From Rhynchopus sp. YZ270_cl-10 (lineage: Eukaryota; Euglenozoa; Diplonemea; Diplonemida; Diplonemidae), in assembly GCA_964035575.1 (NCBI GenBank), contig OZ037909.1:806001-870000 (forward strand): 64,000 nt of DNA, written 5' to 3'. Positions 42,466 to 52,137 of the stretch are shown here, in pieces (the first letter of the stretch is position 1; each line of letters opens with the position of its first letter). The position numbers and the translations under genes were made by a program. A model generated the notes under the pieces. That model saw only the letters and a program-made list of their open reading frames with translations. It had not been told where the DNA came from and searched no databases.

Positions 42466-44376
42466 ACAGCAACCTGTCTTTAGCGCGGTAAACGGGGGTT
42501 AAGATAAAATGGTAGTACAACGGAAAAAAATGGCATCGGAGGGCCGATGTATTCATTTTTTTTCTTGTTTGGTATTGTCAGTAGTCTCAAGTGCATCAGT
42601 CGGTAAGAAAAGATCTCCCCCTAGGGGGAAGGGGGGGATTGGTGTGGGGGAAGAGAAGTATTAAAAAGAACGGAAGAGTAAAAAAAAATTAAGGACGTTA
42701 TTTTCTCAAACAAAATAAGGAAAAAAAAAAGCAGGAAAAAAAAATAGGGAAAGGAAAAGCAAAAAAAGAATAAAGGAAAAAAGAAGGCAAAACTTTAGTT
42801 TGACAGCAGCTTATTGCAATGAGGCAAGGTGTTTTTTTTGTTTTGTTTTATTTTTGTTTATTTTTATAAATTTATAAACACGTATCTTTATTATTGAGAT
42901 CGAGTTCCCTTCCCCCCCTTTTAAAAAAATAGTGGAGCTCATCCTCGGATGTCTACACTAATCCAGCCATGTTTTCAGCAAAAAAAATGAAAACGAGAGA
43001 TTTATTTGTCATGACCTGCCCCCGAGTCTTGCAGTGTCGTTTTGCACCTCCAACTTCACTTTGTTGTGCATCTCCAGAGAAAAAAAAAAAACATAATAAA
43101 GTCGAGAGACTTTTCTTTTGTTCATCTGATTTATTTATCTTCTTTTTGTTCGGCAAAAAAAAAAAAAAAGTTTTTTTTTATAAATAATTATAGCAAAAAA
43201 AATAAGGACAAGTAAAGATTTTCCTAACCGACCACCATTTAGATATCCCTTATCCCTTCCCACTTATTCCTCCCCCTCCTCCCCTTTTTCCCAACGGAAG
43301 GAAAAATAAAAGATTTCAAAAGCAAAAAAACAAGATGCTTTTCAAGAAAGTGAAGATATGTCCACCATCTGTGGCAACTACACTATCCTAGTAATTTTTT
43401 TTCAAAAAAAAAAGTAACGACAAAAAAAGCATACAGGGGTAATACAAGAGGGAAGAAAAAAAGATACAACAACAAAAAAAAAAAGCCATCATTGAATTAA
43501 CACAACTAACAAAAAGGCGAAAGGAAAAGCAAAGAAAAAAAATCAATGCAATTTATTTAGCAACGTTTATTTTCATTTTTTGCTTTTTTTTCGGTATTTT
43601 ACCTCTCCTTTTCTCCCCTTGTTAGTTACCTTGCTAGGTGGGTTCTAAGCGGAAGCATCACACCTCTATCTGATGGAGCAGTGTTCACGCTAACATTTTG
43701 AAAAAAAAGAAAAAAAAAAGAAATAAACTGAGATTTAGAGAGAGAGAGAAGTGAGCGGGATACAATGATAATAGTTTAACCTTGCAACCCACCCATATAC
43801 CCCCCATTTCCCCCCTGAAAGATAAAAGAAAATGACGAATCTTCCCAAAAACAGAAAAAAAAACAAAAAAAAAAACAACAACGTCAAGAGACCGGGAAAG
43901 CAATTCCCCCCCCCCCACATCCCTTCTTTTTAAAGGTGAATGGCCATGAACCTTATTTTTTTTGAGATTTTTTTTTTTTTATATTTTTAGTGAGCAAAAG
44001 TTGCCGAAGAAAAACGAAAAAAGGCGGGAGGGACAGCCACACCCCCCCTCCTAGTACCTCCTATACCCCTCAATCTCTTCCCCCCCCTTCACAACAGAGT
44101 GCAGCTCTGCTTCAAAAAAAAAAAAGGACCCTAATTTTGTTGAAAATTATTTTCTCTTCTGGAAACCTTCTATTACCCAACCAAACTAAAATGCTTTTTT
44201 TTCCGGCAAAAAAACAAAAGCCGATACAGAGAACCAACCATAACCATTTTGGTTTCACAACACTTTTTATTAAATTTCCCCTCCTTTCCAATCTTATCTC
44301 AACAAAGGTGTACACACTCACCCCACCCTCTCTCCTCTGCATGAGTGTTTCTTGACATTTTTCATTTTTTGTTACG
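42466..44376. other. Gene-free A/T-tract spacer
   Basis: This 1.9-kb stretch is dominated by A-rich and T-rich runs, with one member of the TAGTGGAG family (42929-42977). Short frames are low-complexity. No gene was recognised. A candidate leader AG for the next gene is at 44344-44345 after CTCTCTCCTCTGC. Confidence 0.5.
42929..42977 (+). repeat. TAGTGGAG...CTACACTAAT dispersed repeat, copy 1
   Basis: ATAGTGGAGCTCATCCTCGG, then ATGTCTACACTAATCCAGCC and ATGTTTTCA. It matches copies at 49536 (reverse), 50757, 51098 and 51293. This is probably the end of a longer DNA element family. Confidence 0.7.
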
Positions 44377-45240
44377 ATGTGGGAGGAGGCACTTCTAGGG
44401 CTTGCGTTCTTTGTTGTGAGTGGAGCTATTATTGTGTCGTTTTTGCGTATCTTTATTTTAAAGAGCTCCCGCGAGGCGCCGGTATTCCGTTTGAATCCAC
44501 AGCGGGCTCCGTCACGTATATCTCATGACTCTGCTAACTATGAACGTGCAGAGTGGCTTACCTTAGTCACCGAGCAGCTTCGTTCTGTCTATCTTGATAG
44601 TCTCTGTGATTCTCAGCTCCGTGGCTTTGCTGAATCGCTGATTGGATGGGACAAGCTTAATGTAAACGAATTTACCTTAGGGGACGCAATGATCGAATTC
44701 AACACCATTTCTGTCAAAGAAATGGCTGGGGTATTGATCATCAGCGCAAAGCTTCGGTTTGCGGGATGCGGAACCAGAATACGTAGCGTCGCAGAGGTCC
44801 CGGTACCTTTAGGGTTTGTTGCGAGGTGTGTTTTACCGTTAGAAGTCGCGGTATCGGAGCCACAGGTTGAAGTGAATGTGCGGTTAACATGGGAGTTGAG
44901 GCAGGCATCGTCAAATGTAACATTCAGTTTTGTGGAGCTTCCGGTGATGTCAGGAGATGTTTCGGTACAGCTAGGACGCAACCCGAAGGCAATTGAAACA
45001 CCCTACGTTACCGCCATGTTGTCCCAAAATTTTGACAAACTCACGTCCTCGCTTCTCTACCCAAATGCCCTAGCCTGGGCAGTCCCGCACGCGAAGGGGG
45101 TATGGAGCAGCAAACCCAGACGCGAGGACAGCGTTGCCTCCTGCTCTCCAGGGATCAACCCCATGAGCGTGCCCTCTCTGGACACGCCACGTACACTGCG
45201 GAAACGACGCGCTACGTTGCCCCCGGATATGATGCAATGA
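44377..45240 (+). CDS. SMP-domain-like lipid-transfer protein with N-terminal membrane anchor
   Basis: Intronless, 287 aa. Residues about 5-28 form a single hydrophobic helix. From about 58 to 235 the sequence follows the synaptotagmin-like mitochondrial-lipid-binding (SMP) pattern: an initial EWLTLVTEQLRSVYLDS helix, then VNEFTLGDAMIEFNTISV, a run of beta strands, and SFVELPVMSGDVSVQLGRN. A short N-terminal anchor plus one SMP domain is the layout of MMM1 and related ER contact-site proteins that ferry phospholipids between membranes. The Ser/Arg-rich C-terminal tail has no domain. The assignment rests on pattern, not an alignment, so another membrane protein remains possible. The ATG is 31 nt after a candidate acceptor at 44344-44345. 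Confidence 0.6.
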   Translation: MWEEALLGLAFFVVSGAIIVSFLRIFILKSSREAPVFRLNPQRAPSRISHDSANYERAEWLTLVTEQLRSVYLDSLCDSQLRGFAESLIGWDKLNVNEFTLGDAMIEFNTISVKEMAGVLIISAKLRFAGCGTRIRSVAEVPVPLGFVARCVLPLEVAVSEPQVEVNVRLTWELRQASSNVTFSFVELPVMSGDVSVQLGRNPKAIETPYVTAMLSQNFDKLTSSLLYPNALAWAVPHAKGVWSSKPRREDSVASCSPGINPMSVPSLDTPRTLRKRRATLPPDMMQ

Positions 45241-46753
45241 AGGGAGGGGGGAGAGGGGAGAGGGGAGGGGTAGATAAGGGTTTTTTGGGGGGTAACTGCG
45301 CCCTGGAGGGCATAGAATCCTTCTTTGCAAAACTCTTAATGAATTAACGAATTGTGTAAAAAAAAGTGGGGTAAGGATTGTTGAAATTGGAGAAAGGAGG
45401 CAAAATTCCGCGCAGTTCAACGACTTTATCATCATTGTGCTATCCCGAGAAGAGGGTTCTCCGGCTACTGGCGAGGTGGGTTTTAGATGTTGGCAGCAGA
45501 TTGGCGTGTTTTTGTGAGAAGTGGAGGCAAATATAGTTAGTCTGTCATCCAAAAGGTTTGGTAGGGAGAACAATTGCTGTTCTTGGAGGAAGGCTGGCGG
45601 GGGGGAGGAGGAGGAGGAGGAGGAGGAGGAGGGGTTTAGATACTTATCACATCTTTTCTGTGAAATCGAAAAGTGTGTTTTTGATATTTTTTGTGGTAAT
45701 GTGCTTCCTCACACAGTCCTCCGTATTCTTGTCGATGCTGTGGGTCGTACTGATTCTCTCTGGGTTCCGCTTCGATTGAGAGAGACAGAGTCGATACGTC
45801 TTATACAACACAAAGGGAGAGAAAAAGGAGGGGTCCCCACAAGCACCGAAGTTACCTCTACACAAACTGTTCGTTCTCGAGCACCGTTTGCTTCTTTGAT
45901 GGGTAGGGTGATAAGGGGGGTTATGGGAGATGTGTGCGTTTTTTTTTTTTTTTTGGGTCTGCGAGAGAGAGAGAATCCGATGGTGTGTGAGCGAGAGGGG
46001 GGAGGGGCATAGCAGAGAATAAGACTCGGGGACCAGGGACCAGGGACCGGGGACCCGGTTATTCTCAGCCGGACTTGGACCCGGTACCGGGAGCAGGAAC
46101 AGGACCAGGACCTTGACATCGACCAGGACCGGGACCGAGACCTGGACCGGGAACCTTGACCAGGACCCAGGGACCGGGGACCGGGGACCCGGCTTATTCT
46201 CTGCTGTGGGGAGGGGGATGAGCGTTGCTGTGCTAAGCAGAGGTGAGGGTAGTACCGAAAAAAGGAAGGGCCTTTGGAGTTCTTCGCTTAGTTTCTTTAG
46301 AGAGACTTAGTTGAGGAGAGGCAAGGAGATGTGTGAGGTGAGGTGTCAATCAATAGCATAACAACCTTCAGAGAAAAAAAAAACTGTATTACGTTCTGTT
46401 GCAACCCCCTGTCAGTGTAGAGGGTACGGAGGGGGGGGAGAGAAGGGGGAAGGACGAGAGGGAGAGAGAGCGACACCAACAGAAGAGATTTGAGAACGTT
46501 GCTGGAGCGGCTTGGTGGGTGGGGCCTCCTCGTTCACTAAACGGTACGGGCAAGCCATTAGGTTTCGTTTTGTTTACATCGTCGTTGTTGGCTACAGGGT
46601 ATTTTTGTGCCTTCATCCGGTGCTGGCATTGTATGTGAGTAATTCGAAGGTGAGGTGAGGTGAGGTGACAACAATAGCTTCAATTTCCCCCCTCTCTCTG
46701 AATCTTTTCACTTTGCTTCTTTAGGTTAAATTCTATAAACTTTATTCTCACAA
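45241..46753. other. Gene-free spacer with GGA and GGGACC repeats
   Basis: After the SMP stop codon come GGGAGAGGGG runs, a (GGA)n tract at 45604-45632, the inverted-repeat element 46011-46205, and GAGGTGAGGTGAGGT near 46650. A long pyrimidine tract (TTTCCCCCCTCTCTCTG and CTTTGCTTCTTTAG) ends at the AG at 46723-46724. That is the clearest leader acceptor in the window, 29 nt before the kinase ATG. Confidence 0.55.
46011..46205. mobile_element. 195-bp GGGACC-rich element with 13-bp inverted ends
   Basis: The ends are AGCAGAGAATAAG and its exact complement CTTATTCTCTGCT. The interior is almost entirely variants of GGGACC/GGACCGG in both orientations, so each half can fold back. There is no coding frame. 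No target duplication was seen. Confidence 0.7.
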
Positions 46754-49700
46754 ATGTCAACCGACATCGCCACATGGAAGAATGAGATCAAAGAGAAGAC
46801 CTTCAAACGCGAGGCCAAGATGGGCCGCATCTACATCAAGCAGCGCAGGCTTGGGAGTGGCGCTTTTGGGGAGGGGTGGCTTTGTACGGACAGACTTCAC
46901 AAACGCAACGTCGTCGTCAAGATTGCACATGGCCCCATGACCTCTGAGAAGGAAGAGTACAACGCAAAGAAGGAGGTCGCTGTCATGGAGAAGCTGAAGC
47001 ACCCAAACATCGTTTCCTTCTACGAAGCCTGGGTGGAGACCGATGTGAACAAGGAAGAGCGTCTGCACATCGCGATGGAGTATTGTGATGCAGGGGACAT
47101 CGGCAACTTCATCAACAAAAGACTGCGTGACGACGGCAACAAACGCAAAATCCAGATGATCTCCGACATTGTTCGCCAACAATGCGAACCGCACCTCAAA
47201 GGCTGGTCCCCCGAGACCCTGGTAAACGACAAAGAAGCCTTCACGAAGATCCACGCAAAGTGTACCTCCATCGCAGAGCGTGTCTACAGTGACGTCATTG
47301 AGCGTGAAGGGCGTCTGCATGCCTGGTCTCTTCCGGAGCTTGAGTCCTGGATGGTGCAGCTTCTCTGGGGAATCTGGTATATCCACAAAAAGCGGGTCGT
47401 CCATCGTGATATCAAACCAGACAACATCTTCCTCGCGGGGGGAGGGAAAATCATCAAAATTGGTGATTTTGGAATTTCTGGTTTGCAGGCTCACACCAAT
47501 GCTCCTATGCAGACTCGCGCAGGGACGCCTCTCTTCATGGCGCCGGAGATGTGGAAGTCTGGCGGGTCGTACACAGACCGGTGTGATGTGTATGCGTTGG
47601 GGGTGATGTTCTTTGAGTTGGGATCCCTTCAGCGTTGTTATGATGCGCGTCTGCCGTTCACTGCGTCGTGGGGTGGGGTGTGGGGGACGCAGCATATGCG
47701 GTTTCTGAAGGAGCAGATTATGACACCGAATGTGCGTCCCATGGATTTGCCGCAGAAGCAGCTGGAGTCGAGCTTCTTCGAAATGATCAAGACAATGCTG
47801 CGGAAGGATCCCAGGGTGCGCCCGACAGCGGGGCAGTTGTTGCGTTCAGTACGCCTTCAGGTTGTCTCGAGGAGAGTGATTGAGGTGTTTAAAAAGGCGG
47901 GGGAGTCTCCAGACGCAGAGGACCCTCATGCGAACAACTCAGATTTTAGACACAAAAACACCCACAACCCAGCGAACAACCAATTCACCCTTCACGACAC
48001 CGCACGCTTCCAATGCAGCAGCCCCGACTCTGAAGTTCTCATGCTCAATGTGAACAACAAAATCTCAATCCGTCCGGATCCATCTTTTGACCAAGATGCA
48101 ATCGGGCACCTTACCTTTGGTGACATCATTGAAGTCTCTTCACGCCGTGTGGTCGACGACGTCGAGTGGGTCCAAAGCGAAGCCGGCTGGTGCATCACCC
48201 AGCACGAAGGCAAATCCCTCATGACCTCCTGCCCGGAGGACCTCCTCAGCCGCGACCCCTCTGATATTGAGGTGCTTGGTCTCGCCTATGGTGCAGTGGT
48301 GAAGGATGTGCAGAGCATTCTGAAGGAAGCCCTGAAGGTCAAGCTCGAGAAGCAGAAGGGAACCACCGTGAAGAACACCGGCACCCCTGCTCCGTCGAAG
48401 AAGCGGACCCCAACCCCTGTGAGAGAGAAGGCGGTGACAAGGCACCGCAGTCCTGTTCACGTTCCCGCAGCGCCTGCAAGGAAGCTGAGCCCATCTCCGA
48501 GGAGAAACAGTTTGCTGCATACCCCAACGAAGCCGGCAAGGCGTGGTGACTCTCCGGTGTCAATTCGGAGAAACAGCACGTCGCCACTGAGGAGAGCATC
48601 GCCCACCAAGAGGGCAGGTGGAGGAGGTGAGGCACCACGTGTATCCCCCAGGCCACGGAACAGCCCTGCCCGCATGCGTCCCGAAGCTGCGCACAAAGAG
48701 TACAAAGAAAAGGTCGTTGCAATCGTCGGCAAAGAAGCCGCCAAGCAGCTCTTCCACGACTACATCCAGGTCCACAAGTCCTACGTGAAGAAGGGGTTCA
48801 TGCACCCAGGGGGGTCCTGCCAAGAGCTCAAGGCCTACGAGAATGTACTCAAAACGTATGCTATTTTTTTTTTTTTTTTTGAAAACTTGGTCAGGGTAGT
48901 AGCTTGAAAGGTGCACTTTTCAAATGTTGCTGGTTTGCTGGTTTAGCAAAAAATTTTCCCCGGTTGAAAGCGGTCGTCGCGCGCTTCGCGCGCGCCTCCC
49001 TGCCAACCACAGAGTGGAGAGGCAAGGGTAAATTTTGCGAGACAAAGAAAATGTAATATAATCCTGTGTTAACGGAGCTTGGTCTTGCACCTTACGTTCC
49101 ACTAACCGTACAAAGTCAATACGTCTTCCAGAAGCAGGGGCTGTTGCAACGGTGGTCATTTTGAAAAAAACGGTCAACTTTTTGCAGCTTTGGTCAAGTT
49201 GCATTTGTGGCTTGCAAAATGCAAGGGGCCCCCCGAAGACATTGTGAACTCTATTTTTTTGCGGAGCAAAAAAATAATATAAAGTGGCGCCGCAGGCGAA
49301 AAAAAATAGGGTTTTGTCCAAAACATGCAGCTTTTTACACCACAGAGTCACTCAATGAACCCTTTTTAGGGGTTCGCTTACGTGTGAGGCTTTCTTCTGT
49401 GAGTGGGAAAGTGGTGCGAGGGGGCGACGAAAAACTGAATCCCGAATCCCACTTTTTTTTTTTATTTTCCCCCAAACCAGTAAACCAGCTCGTTCTGGTT
49501 TTGAAACCAGCAAAAGTACCCAAGCTATTTCCCTGAACTTGGTTGTATTAGTGTAGACACCCGAGGATGAACTCCACTATATATACGTATATTTTTTTTT
49601 TGTGAGCTTGATTGGGGTTGGGATTGGGTTTGGCTCATTTTACCAAATTAGGGATTTGACTTTTGTTGTGTGTGCATCATAGTGGTGTTGTAGAATTGGT

Positions 49701-50042
49701 GATGTTTTTTCTTAGGGGTTTCTTCATGTTGTGGAAGTTTGATGGAAGGCAAAGTTGATGACATCCTTTTGTTCCCCATTCGTCGGAGGTGAGGTGGCGG
49801 TTGTGTGCAGATTACTGCGTGGCTGACTGTTGTCATATTTTTAAAAAAATCCTTTACGCAGCAACCTGGACAGTGCCGACTTTTTGCGTCGCAACTACAC
49901 CAAACAGATTATCAAAAACAGAGAGAACCAACCAGTTTTACTTTTTTTAATTCCACACACACACAGCCGGCTTGGATCGCAGTCGAAGGTGGTTCAGTAC
50001 CTGCGTGAGTACTGCAGAGTTGGACACGCAGACACCGCGTAA
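46754..50042 (+). CDS. NEK-like Ser/Thr protein kinase with basic Pro/Ser-rich tail
   Basis: Exon 1 is 46754-48855 (700 codons plus 2 nt). The kinase domain, about residues 27-370, is complete: glycine loop GSGAFGEG (34-41), ATP-binding Lys56, HRDIKPDN (217-224), DFG (238-240), RAGTPLFMAPE in the activation segment and YTDRCDVYALGVMFFE. A 70-residue insert (about 124-195) separates the hinge from helix E. The EYCDAGDI hinge and short activation loop resemble NEK kinases, which act at cilia and mitotic structures. Residues about 540-650 are basic with many SP/TP sites. The 3' end is uncertain: GTATGC at 48856 can join 49862 or 49967, both in the frame ending at the TAA at 50042. The first choice reads through a 32-nt intron-like segment. 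The ATG lies 29 nt after the AG at 46723-46724. Confidence 0.85.
48889..49545. mobile_element. Imperfect inverted-repeat element inside the kinase intron
   Basis: Left arm ACTTGGTCAGGGTAGTAGCT, TTGCTGGTTTGCTGGTTTAG pairs imperfectly with right-arm TAAACCAGCTCG, GAAACCAGCA, AAGCTATTTCCCTGAACTTG. The arms are about 60 bp and the span about 650 bp. A smaller GCGCGCTTCGCGCGC palindrome lies at about 48977-48991. There is no convincing transposase frame. The right end abuts a reverse copy of the TAGTGGAG family. Confidence 0.5.
49536..49582 (-). repeat. TAGTGGAG...CTACACTAAT dispersed repeat, copy 2 (reverse)
   Basis: AACTTGGTTGTATTAGTGTA, GACACCCGAGGATGAACTCC, ACTATA is the reverse complement of the family consensus. 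It lies in the kinase intron. Confidence 0.72.
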
Positions 50043-50756
50043 ACTTAGGGTTGATGCAAAGGAAGGCCACTGTGCGTTGAGTATTGGTGCGGCAATCTGA
50101 TTTGCATATCACGTGGCAAGCATAGGTGACACAAACACATAACATTTTCAAGAAAAAAATATGCACAAAATGATGTAAAAGGAGGTGTACGTCTGTACAC
50201 TCTCAATGCATCAACTGAAGGAAAAAGGGGAAACCTGTCTGGGTCATGTAGCGTTCCAATGCGATCTCAGTCTATGTCAACGTAAGGAACTGAAGCTGCA
50301 CTATCTGTGTCTGTTTTTAGTTCTTTCATCGGCATTAATGCACGGAACCATGGCGTGATCTTTGGCAGATGGTTTGTGCACTCTTGCGAGTAATCAAATC
50401 CTCAGATCCTTTTTTTTTCCTCGTTTTGATGCAAACAAAATTTTTAAAAAATCTCAATGTAAAAAGTATGGAACTGTATGGAAAGTTACACAAAAAAAAG
50501 AGCTCAATTTGAGAATGTGAAAATTCTCATAAAATTCATCGAAAAAAAATGTGTTGGATTGGAGTGAGTGACATTTTTTTTTCGAGGGTACATAAAAGTT
50601 GATGATATATCCCCCCGTTTCTCCAATTCCACATCCCCTCTTTCACCTCTTCTAACGTTTTATGTTTTAGTTTTTTCCCCTCTTTCTCAGCCAAGAGATA
50701 TTCACCACAAAGTAAGCCGTGACAAAAAAAGAAAAAAAAAAATAAAAAAGTTTTAT

Positions 50757-50800
50757 ACAGTGAAGCTCCTCCTCGGGTGTCTACACTAATACCAGCTTTT
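50757..50800 (+). repeat. TAGTGGAG...CTACACTAAT dispersed repeat, copy 3
   Basis: ACAGTGAAGCTCCTCCTCGG, GTGTCTACACTAATACCAGC, TTTT. It is a member of the same family as 42929 and 51098. Confidence 0.7.
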
Positions 50801-51097
50801 TAAACAGTATGTTCTTCGTTTGCGCAATTGTGTGTCATATCTTTTATCTGGGAAATTCGCTTTGTCTTTCTTTTGTAAGATGTATGCACCCACATAGTGG
50901 CTCATCCATCATTTTAATTTTTCCCTTTCCTTTTTTTCTACCATATTTTCAAACCCCATTCCCCCCCATTTTTTTAGTGCACGCATCGTTTCTCTTTAAA
51001 TTATACTAAAAGACAACAATGTACACTCATAGCACTTCTCTCGCATTTTATTTTTTGTTTTTTCCCCGCCCCCCCTATTTTTTGTTCAACAAAAAAT

Positions 51098-51289
51098 ATA
51101 GTGGAGTTCATCTTTGGGTGTCTACACTAAAACAACCAAGTTGGTGTGATTCAGGGGGTACGGACAACCCACGGAAGAACCACGGGGGAACCACGGAGAA
51201 CTGTTTCGGACTATATTAAGATTTGCGGAGCACCTTCGGGGGAACCACGGAGAATCCGTTTGGGTGATCACACCATAAGTTTTCAAAAA
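51098..51289 (+). repeat. TAGTGGAG family copy 4, interrupted by a MITE
   Basis: TATAGTGGAGTTCATCTTTG, GGTGTCTACACTAAAACAAC, CAAGT is followed by the MITE and then AAGTTTTCAAAAA. Removing the MITE restores the sequence seen intact in copy 5, four bases downstream (ACAACCAAGTTTTCAAAAA). Confidence 0.8.
51142..51275. mobile_element. TGGTGTGAT-end MITE, long copy
   Basis: Ends are TGGTGTGAT and ATCACACCA. AAGT flanks both sides (with one extra T on the right), consistent with a short target duplication. The interior holds two GGGAACCACGGAGA direct repeats. The copy at 31145-31223 is a shortened relative. No coding capacity. Confidence 0.8.
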
Positions 51290-51292
51290 AAT

Positions 51293-51346
51293 ATATAGTG
51301 GAGCACACTCTAGGGTGGCTACACTAATACAACCAAGTTTTCAAAA
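51293..51346 (+). repeat. TAGTGGAG family copy 5 (unoccupied)
   Basis: TATATAGTGGAGCACACTCT, AGGGTGGCTACACTAATACA, ACCAAGTTTTCAAA. It is the uninterrupted neighbour of copy 4. Confidence 0.78.
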
Positions 51347-52137
51347 ATAGTAATAATACAATAATAGTGTAGTTACCACCTTTAAGCAATACCCTGCTGT
51401 TCTTTGGTCACTCAGATTGATACCATATTTTTTTTATTTCTAGATGTGTGTGCACGCGAGGCACACAGATTCTGACAACTTTTCTTTCTTTTTAAAGTTG
51501 AATTGAAATAGTTCCAACTTGACCCAGCAGAAGACAGGGGCTGGGGTTCATCTTACCAAATCTTTCTTCTTTTAAAGCTTCGTTTTTTTTTTTTTTCCAT
51601 CTGCCTATTCAGCCTATTCTGGCATTTTTGTTTTTGTTTTTTGTTTTTCATAAATAATAGTCTTTCCTCTCTTTTCTCTTCATATCCGTATCTCCCTTTT
51701 TGGTACGCACTGATGCGGCTCCATCTCTTTTTGGGTCAAAAACCTAATCTCCATCCTTCCCACGATGCTTCGCACTTTATCCGCAACAAAAATCATCGGA
51801 CTGCGCAACATATTTCCACCATTTTCTCTTCTTCCTTGTCCTTCGTACACAAATTATCTACATTTTTCTACTCAGAAATGTCCTAAATCCTGATACAAAA
51901 AAAAAAATATCCCACAGAGAACACCCCCTGTTACGTACACGTACCAGCACACTACTCCCTTTCCATCCCCTTCACACACCGCGCACGAATAATATCGTGC
52001 TATTTAGAATCGATAAAAGGCAAAATACATAAAGGAAAAATAAAAACCGACGCGATTTATACGCTCACTTAGAGACCGCCTTTTTTTTTTTTGTTTCCCC
52101 CCCCCCCACCCCCCCGCCCCCCTAGCTGGTGTGCATA

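Larger units (their letters stand above)
50043..52137. other. Gene-free spacer holding three family repeats and a nested MITE
   Basis: No gene was recognised between the kinase and UNC50. It carries copies of the TAGTGGAG family at 50757, 51098 and 51293 and the MITE at 51142. The last 50 bp are a striking T/C homopolymer tract ending in TAG at 52123-52125, the presumed leader acceptor of UNC50. Confidence 0.5.

Noticed and set aside
45521-46012. 163-aa plus-strand frame beginning in the GGA tract
   Set aside because: It runs through GGA repeats and a poly-T stretch, lacks motifs, and ends at the GGGACC element.
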